Assembly (NCBI GenBank): GCA_964428075.1
Contig: CAYRWQ010000003.1
Coordinates: forward strand, 1-57,374
Length of the DNA stretch: 57,374 nucleotides
Source: JAGOSP01 sp964428075
GTDB taxonomy: Bacteria > Patescibacteriota > Minisyncoccia > Moranbacterales > UBA1568
Reading direction: 5' to 3'
The notes below the pieces were generated by a model, which ran no database searches, was not told the DNA's origin, and worked only from the letters and a program-made list of their open reading frames with translations. Shown in pieces: positions 34,464 through 42,661 of this stretch. Positions within the stretch are counted from its first letter, which is position 1. Each line of letters opens with the position of its first letter. A program made the position numbers and the translations under genes.

Positions 34464-35282
34464 TTACCAAACACGTGGTATCGGTTTTCTAAAATATTTA
34501 CGGAAATACCGAAACGCACTCATGATATGCCACCAAGTAAGCCGGTTGAAGAAAAGACCCAATACACCCCCTCGAGCACTCCCCTTCGCATGGTAATGAT
34601 ACACGGTCGCTGCCGGCTGGTAAACCACCCGGTACCCATGTTCCCAAAAACGTCGGCACCAATCAACATCTTCCATATACATAAAAAACCGATCATCCAT
34701 TGGCCCGACACGCCGTGCTGATTCTCGCTCAACGAACATTGCTGAGCCAGTCACCCAATCAACCGCTTGAGGTGATGCATGATCGTACTCACGCATCATG
34801 AACCAATCGAGATGTTTCCTTCCGAACGGTAAACGACCGAGCCAGGTGCGCCGATAGAGTATCGTCTGCAACCGATAATAACGAAAACAGCTCAGCTGCA
34901 ACGTACCATTGAAATTGATCTGCTTCGGACCAACAAGCTTGATATCTGGGTGTTCCTCCAAATAACGCATGAGTACCGGAATCGTCTCTTGATTAATGAG
35001 GATATCGCTGTTAATGAGAAACACATAGCGACCTCGCGCCTCCTCTAATGAAACATTAAACAAGGTTTTAAAACCGACATTCTCCGTAAAGGGAAAGAAT
35101 CTCACTTGAGGAAACTCCTCCCGCATGAGCATTTCTGTATCTTCAATTGTCTCACTGTCGGCAACCAACACCTCGTATGCAAAAGGTGCGGACGCGAGTT
35201 CCCGATACAAGCTTTCAAGACAAAGTCGGAGTAATTCCGTATTCCGATACCCATTGACAGCGATGGTAACGAGTGGCTCCAT
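34464..35282 (-). CDS. Glycosyltransferase family 2
   Basis: A 272-aa GT-A fold enzyme. It starts EPLVTIAVNGYRNTELLRLC; the nucleotide-sugar region has EVLVADSETIEDTEMLM and FPFTENVGFKTLFNVSLEEA; the metal-binding D-x-D-like motif is FLINSDILI; and DWVTGSAMFVERE with FFMYMEDVDWCRRFWEHGYR is the typical rhamnosyl/galactofuranosyl-like C-terminal block with its acidic base. It is last in the LCP-GT2 arrangement of glycan block 2. The sugar is unknown. Confidence 0.92.
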   Translation of the reverse strand: MEPLVTIAVNGYRNTELLRLCLESLYRELASAPFAYEVLVADSETIEDTEMLMREEFPQVRFFPFTENVGFKTLFNVSLEEARGRYVFLINSDILINQETIPVLMRYLEEHPDIKLVGPKQINFNGTLQLSCFRYYRLQTILYRRTWLGRLPFGRKHLDWFMMREYDHASPQAVDWVTGSAMFVERESARRVGPMDDRFFMYMEDVDWCRRFWEHGYRVVYQPAATVYHYHAKGSARGGVLGLFFNRLTWWHIMSAFRYFRKYFRKPIPRVW

Positions 35283-35356
35283 AATAAGTCTTCAAAGACG
35301 AAATGGTCTCAACTCCTCGACCAGAAAGACTCTGATTCAGATGATCTCCTTCGAAA

Positions 35357-36568
35357 CTATGGCAATGCTTGGAACAATGCCTTGATCTGATCATAATTGT
35401 CTCCCCGAGGCAAAAGAATGTACCCCGCGGACGGATCATTCTTCTCCGGATGATAGAGAAGCCCTTGCTCAGTGGTATCAAGCACTCTTGACTCCGGACG
35501 CACATCACCTCCTGTCACAAAAATATCAAACAAACGCTGCATCTCCCAAGCCTCAAGATTGGTTCGAACATTGTTCCCAAGACTATCCATCATGCCGATC
35601 ACCTTATCAAAGCTCGTGAGTGTCCCCGCGCTCAAAGCTTGCTTCTTGATCGCATCAATTACCAGATGCTGGCGTTTGGCACGTTCGAAATCATTAGAGG
35701 TTTTTCGAGATCGAGCAAAACACAAAGCTGTATCACCATCTAGAACATTTTCTCCCGCTGGGAGTTTGAAATTTCCGTTACACTCAACATTCGGGTTGTA
35801 GCAAAGTGGATAGGCCTTCGCGATATAACGTGTTCCCTGAAGACGGGTATGATACTTATACTCATACTGTGGCGGATTCGTAGGTACAGTGAACACATAC
35901 GGATCGCAGACCTTCGCCTCGCGAAACTGGAGTGACTCCTCAAAAGGTTGCTCGAGGTTAATTTTCACTCCACCAATCGCATTCACCAAATCCTTGAAAC
36001 CCTGAAAATTAATGGTAACCGCATAGGGGATATCAAGCCCGCTCACCTCACCAATAACGGTTCGCATATCTTCCATCCCTCCGCTACCTGGCTTCCTCTC
36101 TTCACCCAATGCATAAATCGCGTTGATCTTTCGATGCTCGTCACGCTGAGGCACCTTCACATACAAATCACGTGGAATCGAAATCAGTGACGCGCGCGTC
36201 GTCTCCTGATCGTTCTGTTTTGGGCGAATAGAGAGCACCATGATCGTATCAGCCAAGAGTCCTCCGCCGACCACACCTTCCCCGCGCATTCCGAGCAATA
36301 CAATATTAACCCGACCACCTTCTTCCCCCTGAAGTTTTTTCTCAACTCCAGGCAGATTTTTGACTAAACTTTTAAAAAGACTCGCATTGCCACCAGAAAC
36401 CTTATCCAATAATACTCCAGTTTTCCAAGCAACCGCACCTCCTATTAACGCAAGACATACGAGGATCGCCAAAACAATCCACCACTTCCGTCGCCCTGAT
36501 TTTTTTGTAACGGTCTCATTCGCCACCGAATTCGCCGTAACTTCGTGCCTATCGTATTTATTCCGCAT
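35357..36568 (-). CDS. LytR-CpsA-Psr (LCP) family glycopolymer transferase
   Basis: A ~403-aa protein with one N-terminal membrane segment (KWWIVLAILVCLALIGGAVA) and an extracytoplasmic LCP domain: NIVLLGMRGEGVVGG, ADTIMVLSIRP, RASLISIPRDLYV, INAIYALGE, GGVKINLEQPF and ALCFARSRKTSNDFERAKRQ with the conserved Arg and Asp residues. LCP enzymes move glycopolymers from lipid carrier to peptidoglycan or protein. The ATG at 36568 overlaps the end of the upstream GT4 gene by 11 bp, so translation is probably coupled. It links glycan synthesis in this block to cell-wall attachment. Confidence 0.94.
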   Translation of the reverse strand: MRNKYDRHEVTANSVANETVTKKSGRRKWWIVLAILVCLALIGGAVAWKTGVLLDKVSGGNASLFKSLVKNLPGVEKKLQGEEGGRVNIVLLGMRGEGVVGGGLLADTIMVLSIRPKQNDQETTRASLISIPRDLYVKVPQRDEHRKINAIYALGEERKPGSGGMEDMRTVIGEVSGLDIPYAVTINFQGFKDLVNAIGGVKINLEQPFEESLQFREAKVCDPYVFTVPTNPPQYEYKYHTRLQGTRYIAKAYPLCYNPNVECNGNFKLPAGENVLDGDTALCFARSRKTSNDFERAKRQHLVIDAIKKQALSAGTLTSFDKVIGMMDSLGNNVRTNLEAWEMQRLFDIFVTGGDVRPESRVLDTTEQGLLYHPEKNDPSAGYILLPRGDNYDQIKALFQALP

Positions 36569-37694
36569 AGCAATCCAATAATAATTGAGCACTTTTCCGC
36601 CACGAGAACTGTCTCAAAAGAAAATATCCCGCTTCAGTGGAGCGCTTTCTCTGGCCAAAGTCAATAGTAAGAGTGTACAGGATGTCAGCACAAACATCAA
36701 CCCTCAATGGATCAAAATAGAGCGCTGCATCACGAGCTACTTCTCGAAAAGCAGGGATATCTGAAACCGCGAGAGGCGTATGTTGACTCATGGCCTCCAG
36801 AAGCGGAATACCAAATCCCTCATACAGGGACGGGCACGCACACACCAGCGCGCCCCGTATCACAGCCGGAAGATCATCGGTGGTCACAAAACCTGGAAAT
36901 ACCACCCATTGACCCAGATCAAGCTCCGCCACAACGTGATCGATTGTATAATCAAAATGATGCGCCGACCTATTTCCTACTAGAACCAATGCGAGATTGG
37001 GGTCGCGCTTCCGCAGTTCTCCAAAGGCACGTATCAAGAATGGAAGATTCTTTCTTGGTTGTAGCGTACCGACAGCAAGAATATATCGCTCCGGTAAACG
37101 ATACCGACTCCGTACCCGCAGTACCTCATCCTCAGTGGCTTCCCGAGAAAACTCTTCACTACATGCGTTAGGCACTACCACTATTTTCTCTGATTTCACC
37201 CCGAAATACTTTGTGACTTCCTGCTTCGTAAACTGTGACGGAACAAGAATCGTATCAGCTCGACGAAGCGATCGCGGAATCAAAAGAGCGAGAAAAAGTC
37301 GATCTCGCCAATCGATATACCAAGGAAGAGCCGCAAAGGAAACATCATGTATATGTAGCAAGACCCGGGTTCTTCGAGGCACCAGTATAGGAAGAATATA
37401 CTGTGTATGAAAAACATCGACTCGCGTCTGCATCAGAAACAATGGCACTGAAAATAAATTCCAGATAAACCGATTCCGTCCGCCGATTGATGTGATGGTG
37501 ACATGCTGTCGACCAACAATACCGAGTTCGTGATGTAAAGTAGTCAGACGTCCACGATCCGTCTCATCCGTCAAAAGAACGTATTGATTTTCCTGATCAA
37601 GTGCTAAAACCTCCCTGGTAAGAGAACGAAAGACTGCTTCATCTCCAGTTCGCTTCTTTCCTAGTAATCTGATATCGATGGCGATAGTATTCAT
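36558..37694 (-). CDS. Glycosyltransferase, GT4-like
   Basis: A ~378-aa GT-B enzyme. The N-terminal domain carries NTIAIDIRLLGKKRTGDEAV. The central block has ILVPSQFTKQEVTKYFGV and VVPNACSEEF, then YILAVGTLQPRKNLPFLIRA, typical of the GT4 linker. The donor-binding motif is VCACPSLYEGFGIPLLEAMS with the E-x7-E arrangement. It overlaps the following LCP gene. ATG 37694 is preferred over an upstream TTG. The substrate is not predictable. Confidence 0.93.
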   Translation of the reverse strand: MNTIAIDIRLLGKKRTGDEAVFRSLTREVLALDQENQYVLLTDETDRGRLTTLHHELGIVGRQHVTITSIGGRNRFIWNLFSVPLFLMQTRVDVFHTQYILPILVPRRTRVLLHIHDVSFAALPWYIDWRDRLFLALLIPRSLRRADTILVPSQFTKQEVTKYFGVKSEKIVVVPNACSEEFSREATEDEVLRVRSRYRLPERYILAVGTLQPRKNLPFLIRAFGELRKRDPNLALVLVGNRSAHHFDYTIDHVVAELDLGQWVVFPGFVTTDDLPAVIRGALVCACPSLYEGFGIPLLEAMSQHTPLAVSDIPAFREVARDAALYFDPLRVDVCADILYTLTIDFGQRKRSTEAGYFLLRQFSWRKSAQLLLDCYAE

Positions 37695-37797
37695 ACTCAA
37701 GTATTCGTAAAAAAATCGGCGATGTCAGTCCGAAAGTGTATGCCTTATCGCGATATACTCGGACAGGCCTCGCACCAACAAACTTACCAAAGACGTA

Positions 37798-39375
37798 TCA
37801 GGCCCGTCTATGAAACAATACCCCACCAAGACCGACAAAGAAAAAGAAAAAACCAAGAAAGATACCGGAATTAAACAGATTAAATATCAAAAACCCGATC
37901 CACGTGAGATGAAAAAACAGAGAAAAAACAACTTCTGATTCAAAGAACCCATCTCCGGGAAAAACACGCCTACCCGACCCAAGACCGATAGTGAACCAGA
38001 GAAACACGAATGCCACGAAGCCAAGCAGACCACTCCCCAACCAGAATTCCAGAAACATATTGCTCGCATTGAGAAGAGTGCCACGCTCATCGGTTCCCAG
38101 CCGAACACCCACTCCTCCCCAGCCGATACCCTTCCATGGATGTTCCTGTACCAAATGGGCAGACTGAACATACACCGACTGCCGCACTGACACATTGGGA
38201 TCTATACGCTCAATTTCTTCAACGCTGTACCCAGCCGCTCTCATCTCATCTCGCTCTTCCAAACGGATATGCTGACAACCATATTGTTCCAAGTCCGCTC
38301 TTCCTCCTACGAATGCCGGGACTCGACCGGCTTCAAAACAAGCCACGGTAATTTTCTCTCTCCCGCTTGTGGAAAGCATTCGGTCAAACACGGAAAAAGA
38401 CGAGAGATGCAATACCGGTACTGCCATCAACGACAAGCCCACCACGCATCCTGTGCCAATCAGCAGACGCAAAGCACGTTCCCATTCGCCTCGTTTTCCG
38501 AAGTTCATTACAGTCACCACTGTAAAAAACAATCCCATTCCCACAAAACCGAGCCAGGCGCTCCGTGTCATCGATATCCACAAGACTAATGTACCAAAAA
38601 ATAAAATCAGAAACGGCAACACCATTTGCAGAGCAGATTTCCGACGCCCTACTATCTGGTAAAGCCATGCCAGGGCGATTGCAATGGGGAAAAGCAAATA
38701 CATCCCTAACCAGTCTGGCTCGGTGAATGTGCTATTCGGCCTGCCAGCCATCACCTCAAAACTCGAGTGACCATAGACAAAGAGAATGCTTTGTATTAAC
38801 GACCAAAGTACAACCACTGCAAATGAAGACAAAACAAACGGCAATAATGATACCATGGCGTGTTCCGTCCGTACGAACAGCCGCACTACAAACAATAACG
38901 CCACCAGACTCACTAACACCAATGAGAGTTTCAAGGCTAAACCGGGAGATGCTGCACTGCTAACCGACCAGAATGCTCCAGCTACAAGCAATGGCGGCAG
39001 CGCGTCTATCCATCGTATACGCAACGATGGCACCACTGGCCGTCTCAACAGCGTACGAGCACCCACCGCTCCTAAGAGGAGTATCATGAGCCACTGATAC
39101 GGACGCAAAGATATGCCAATTTCTGGTGGAGCGATATTCACTATCTCATATGGCAACATGCCGACGAACAACAGAAAGATCCAAATCGGGCGGTAGAGCG
39201 ATACCAGGAACACCAAAAAAGAGAAAAAAATGAAATTACCCAGCTTGAAAGGCAGTCCGCCAGTCAATGACAGGTACAAACCGGCCGCGCCGAATCCGAC
39301 ATTCGCAAGTATCAATATCACCTTGATACGATGCCGCAGGACAAAAAGCCAGGCGATACGGATATTCTCTTTCAT
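37798..39375 (-). CDS. O-antigen ligase-like membrane protein (second copy)
   Basis: A ~525-aa polytopic protein with ~12 hydrophobic segments and a long external loop with GIGWGGVGVRLGTDERGTLL and ASNMFLEFWLGSGLLGFVAF, the pattern of Wzy_C/WaaL-type polymerases or ligases. ATG 39375 overlaps the TGA of the upstream GT4 gene (ATGA), implying coupling. It may serve glycan block 2 as the gene at 8696 serves block 1. The sequence cannot say which is polymerase and which ligase. Confidence 0.86.
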   Translation of the reverse strand: MKENIRIAWLFVLRHRIKVILILANVGFGAAGLYLSLTGGLPFKLGNFIFFSFLVFLVSLYRPIWIFLLFVGMLPYEIVNIAPPEIGISLRPYQWLMILLLGAVGARTLLRRPVVPSLRIRWIDALPPLLVAGAFWSVSSAASPGLALKLSLVLVSLVALLFVVRLFVRTEHAMVSLLPFVLSSFAVVVLWSLIQSILFVYGHSSFEVMAGRPNSTFTEPDWLGMYLLFPIAIALAWLYQIVGRRKSALQMVLPFLILFFGTLVLWISMTRSAWLGFVGMGLFFTVVTVMNFGKRGEWERALRLLIGTGCVVGLSLMAVPVLHLSSFSVFDRMLSTSGREKITVACFEAGRVPAFVGGRADLEQYGCQHIRLEERDEMRAAGYSVEEIERIDPNVSVRQSVYVQSAHLVQEHPWKGIGWGGVGVRLGTDERGTLLNASNMFLEFWLGSGLLGFVAFVFLWFTIGLGSGRRVFPGDGFFESEVVFSLFFHLTWIGFLIFNLFNSGIFLGFFFFFVGLGGVLFHRRA

Positions 39376-40547
39376 AAGGAGGCAAAACACAACCGCGCGA
39401 TCCGTTCCGTAAATTGCGCATATGAAAAACGCCGCGCCTGTTGCTGTCCCTGTTGAACAAGTATCTCGCGAAGTTTCTTTTCTGTGAGTAAACGATCCAT
39501 GGCTATAGCGATGGCTAAGAAATCCTCCGGATCAACCAAAAGTGCTGCCTCACCGCACACCTCTGGGAGCGATGCGACCGAAGATGCGATCACTGGACAC
39601 TTCATAGACATTGCCTCGAGTACCGGCAACCCGAAACCCTCATACCGCGAAGGATATACAAACATTTTTGCGCCTCGATACAGTGCCGGCAGGTCCCTTT
39701 CCGGTACACGACCAAGCAATTTCACGCGCTCACCAAGGCCAAGTTCAGCAATCAGACTCGCAACATCGGTAGCCAACACGTTCGTTTTCGCATGCACTGT
39801 CCCCGAAATTACGAGAGGCGGTATCGAAGACAAGCGTTTTTTATGCTCCTGATACAACGCAGCATACGCTCGAAGCACTCCTTCTGTGTTCTTCCGTATT
39901 TCAAGTCCACCGCCATGATACAGATAGCCTTGCTTCAAACCATATTTCGTCAACACACGCCCCACCTCGCCATCCAAAGGTACGTGCTCAAACACAGCGG
40001 CTATACCAGGATGCGCGACAGCAATGCGCTGTGCATCAATTTCGAAATACGCGATGAGATCATTGCGAGTTGACTGTGACACTGCCACAATCAGATCTGC
40101 TGCTCGTATCCCACGCTCAATCGCACGCCAATGCAATTCCTGCGAAAACTTCTGCCTGTATATTGGAAAAATACGCGGAATAATATCATGCACTAACATG
40201 ATATGTCGTACAGAGAATGCATCATCGAATATGGTAGCTGATTGCGAAAGACTCACAAACACCTCACAACCGTCCCGAACTGCCTCTCGAGATACCTGCT
40301 CTTCCCATAACCATTGCCGCAACACATCATCGCGTCTCCACAGGCGAGGGAGAAAGATCTTAACCGCAAAAGAAGCCGGCAAACTTACCCCGACTGGTTC
40401 TTCCTGTACATAGAGCACTATCTCATGTTGGCGATTCGTAATTTCATCAGAAAACAGTGTGTTCAACTCCTCCAGAAAATTCAAAACCACCTGACCGATT
40501 CCCGTAGCAGGTTTGCGCAAAAATGATGCATCAATCCCAATTCTCAT
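39372..40547 (-). CDS. Glycosyltransferase, GT4-like
   Basis: A ~391-aa GT-B enzyme beginning MRIGIDASFLRKPATGIGQV, a start typical of mannosyl/rhamnosyl-type GT4 proteins. Conserved blocks: LVHDIIPRIFP, LIVAVSQSTRNDLIAYFEI, GYLYHGGGLEIRKNTEGVL and KMFVYPSRYEGFGLPVLEAM with the catalytic Glu pair. It is the first gene of glycan block 2 and is coupled to the O-antigen ligase-like gene by a 4-bp overlap. A GT4 paralogue lies two genes downstream. Confidence 0.93.
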   Translation of the reverse strand: MRIGIDASFLRKPATGIGQVVLNFLEELNTLFSDEITNRQHEIVLYVQEEPVGVSLPASFAVKIFLPRLWRRDDVLRQWLWEEQVSREAVRDGCEVFVSLSQSATIFDDAFSVRHIMLVHDIIPRIFPIYRQKFSQELHWRAIERGIRAADLIVAVSQSTRNDLIAYFEIDAQRIAVAHPGIAAVFEHVPLDGEVGRVLTKYGLKQGYLYHGGGLEIRKNTEGVLRAYAALYQEHKKRLSSIPPLVISGTVHAKTNVLATDVASLIAELGLGERVKLLGRVPERDLPALYRGAKMFVYPSRYEGFGLPVLEAMSMKCPVIASSVASLPEVCGEAALLVDPEDFLAIAIAMDRLLTEKKLREILVQQGQQQARRFSYAQFTERIARLCFASL

Positions 40548-40610
40548 ATATATACCCATTGTACCAAGACAATGAGAAAAAACCAGAGGGGGTAAACTCT
40601 CTACACCACA

Positions 40611-41759
40611 CTACAGAAGGACCGGGATATCCTGAACGAGGCTACCACGATCAATGGTCAATGTGATCGTATCACCCGACCGGAAGGGAACGAGTAAGAC
40701 TGAAAGTGGGCTGGTCAAAGTAACTGCTTCACCATTCACGGCTACCACAATATCATTGACCCGCAATCCTGCTTTTTCGCCTGCTTTGCCAGCAATTAGC
40801 GCAAGTCCGGCCCTACCAGATGGCGAATAGATCAGCGCGCCCTCTGTCCGCTCCAAATCGTGCTGCAACGCATATGTTCGCGTTAATGAAAGATAATAGG
40901 TGCCGAGAACCGGACGTTGCGCTCCCTCCAAAATAAAATCCAATGACCATTGTATTGCTTTTCCGGGTACAATAAATGTCTGCTGAACATTATCCAATAA
41001 GAGACTACCAACTATGCCAAGCATTTCCCCGTTATACTGAATGACCGGGCCTCCAATAAAATCCGAGGCCGATCTAAAATCAGCACGAAATACACCTTCC
41101 CATTTCTCTGATGATGACACCGTTTTTCCGGAAAGATTAAAGGTGAAGTCCTTGACATTGAGTACGCCGGTAATGAAACGATTCTGATGTGCCTGATCGG
41201 CTCGCGCAAGCGCAATCAACTTTTTCCCTACAATCGCATCATCCGAATTTGCAAATGAAATCGATGGAGCATCCACGACATCAATACGAAAAAAAGCCAA
41301 ATTCGTCAGAGGATCCCAGCCAATAAAATACGCCTCGTGATGCGACCCATCAAAAAGAAGCGCAATATAACTCGACTCGTTAACCGGTACAGCAGTCTCA
41401 CGATACGTCACAATCACCCCGTCATTTGTCAAAAGAGTGCCAATCATAACCGACCGATCCTGAGACACGCTTCTCTGAGGAGACTTTGCTGCAACCTTTT
41501 CAATAAGAGTAACCACTGCGGTCGCTGGCTGAGAAACCACAGTTCCCAGCGTATCATCTTCACGAACCGTTATCTGTTCAGTTTTATTGATAATAGTCAC
41601 ATTATCGGCCGCTCGTTTCAAGAAACCGACTCGATCTAACCCTTGTTGCACTGACAACCAAGGTAAAAAGGACCGTCCAATGAATACGCCGCCTATACCG
41701 CCAAGCAAAAAAATCCCAAAAACGATACTGATCCATTTGATTATCAAGCGCCATTTCAT
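40611..41759 (-). CDS. Catalytically degenerate HtrA-like protein with PDZ domain
   Basis: A ~382-aa membrane-anchored protein (anchor IVFGIFLLGGIGGVFIGRSF) with a trypsin-like fold and a C-terminal PDZ domain (LALIAGKAGEKAGLRVNDIV). Aligned by eye with the active HtrA at 45748, all three catalytic positions are replaced: TNKHVV is TYRETAV (no His), HDIAVLRI is TNLAFFRI (Asp to Asn), and GNSGGP is DFIGGP (Ser to Ile). Flanking fold motifs survive (GTLLTNDGVIVT; GPVIQYNGEMLGIVG). It is therefore probably a pseudoprotease that binds peptides or regulates envelope proteins. ATG 41759 fits the anchor; a longer frame begins at 41828. Confidence 0.85.
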   Translation of the reverse strand: MKWRLIIKWISIVFGIFLLGGIGGVFIGRSFLPWLSVQQGLDRVGFLKRAADNVTIINKTEQITVREDDTLGTVVSQPATAVVTLIEKVAAKSPQRSVSQDRSVMIGTLLTNDGVIVTYRETAVPVNESSYIALLFDGSHHEAYFIGWDPLTNLAFFRIDVVDAPSISFANSDDAIVGKKLIALARADQAHQNRFITGVLNVKDFTFNLSGKTVSSSEKWEGVFRADFRSASDFIGGPVIQYNGEMLGIVGSLLLDNVQQTFIVPGKAIQWSLDFILEGAQRPVLGTYYLSLTRTYALQHDLERTEGALIYSPSGRAGLALIAGKAGEKAGLRVNDIVVAVNGEAVTLTSPLSVLLVPFRSGDTITLTIDRGSLVQDIPVLL

Positions 41760-41841
41760 ATACCGTGTTTCGTGTCTTACAAATAAATCAAAAAATCTCA
41801 GAGAGACATACAGTACCACATCCATCATCCCCTATCAAGGG

Positions 41842-42597
41842 TCATCCCAAAATGCGCCAAGGAGTACTTGCGAGCAACAATAATACCAAAGCCAGAAGAA
41901 ACAAGATACGCAACACCGCACGTTTCATCGAAAGTTCACCACAGAAACTAATGAAGGCGATATCCCAAAAAATAGTATAAAAAATAAGCGCGATTGCTCC
42001 AGTCGTCAGATATCCAAACGGCCAGAATCCAAACGCCCAGGCACATTCTCCCATGACGAGTCCAATGACAAGGCTATATAAGAGAACGCGCTTCCGATCA
42101 TGGCGTTCACGATGCAGAAAAGTCTGATAACTCACTGCTACTGTCCCAAAGAAAAAAAGTACCATCAATCCCCACAATGGAAAATTGAAATTCACATAAA
42201 ATCCGTAAATACCTGAGTAGAAGAAAAAAACGGCTGTCATAACGGTTATCGAGAGTAAGGATTGCGCCGTCTGATCAGTCGGCGCAAATCGTAACCGATA
42301 AAGCGCAAGGAGACAAATATAATATATGACACCCGAAATGACCACAAAGAAATCACGCTCAATCGGTGCGTCGATAAGGGATAACAGTATCGGATCCGTC
42401 ACAGACAATAAGATCGGTAACGCAGCATCCGTTATCCGATGCGTAATACGCCGCGCCGAGACCAGCGAAATAAACACTAATGGTCCAATCGCAGCCAGGT
42501 ACCAGCTCCATTCCAAGGCCACATCTCTCTGCGCAACAAACCACAACCCAGCAGAAAAGACACACGACCAAAATAACACTGTGAAATGGAATATCAT
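41842..42597 (-). CDS. Hypothetical polytopic membrane protein
   Basis: A 251-aa protein with about seven hydrophobic segments (VLFWSCVFSAGLWFVAQ, SWYLAAIGPLVFISLVSA, FVVISGVIYYICLLALY, MTAVFFFYSGIYGFYVNF, LWGLMVLFFFGTVAVSY, LYSLVIGLVMGECAWAFGF, and the C-terminal ILFLLALVLLLLAS). Charged loops such as LHRERHDRKR suggest a defined topology. No family recognised with confidence. It lies between clpB and the degenerate HtrA gene in the same direction, consistent with an envelope role. Confidence 0.78.
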   Translation of the reverse strand: MIFHFTVLFWSCVFSAGLWFVAQRDVALEWSWYLAAIGPLVFISLVSARRITHRITDAALPILLSVTDPILLSLIDAPIERDFFVVISGVIYYICLLALYRLRFAPTDQTAQSLLSITVMTAVFFFYSGIYGFYVNFNFPLWGLMVLFFFGTVAVSYQTFLHRERHDRKRVLLYSLVIGLVMGECAWAFGFWPFGYLTTGAIALIFYTIFWDIAFISFCGELSMKRAVLRILFLLALVLLLLASTPWRILG

Positions 42598-42661
42598 GTA
42601 GGTAGAGAAAAAAACACACCTTCAGCTTAGAACAGGTAGCCAGAAAAACAAGTGCCCATCA

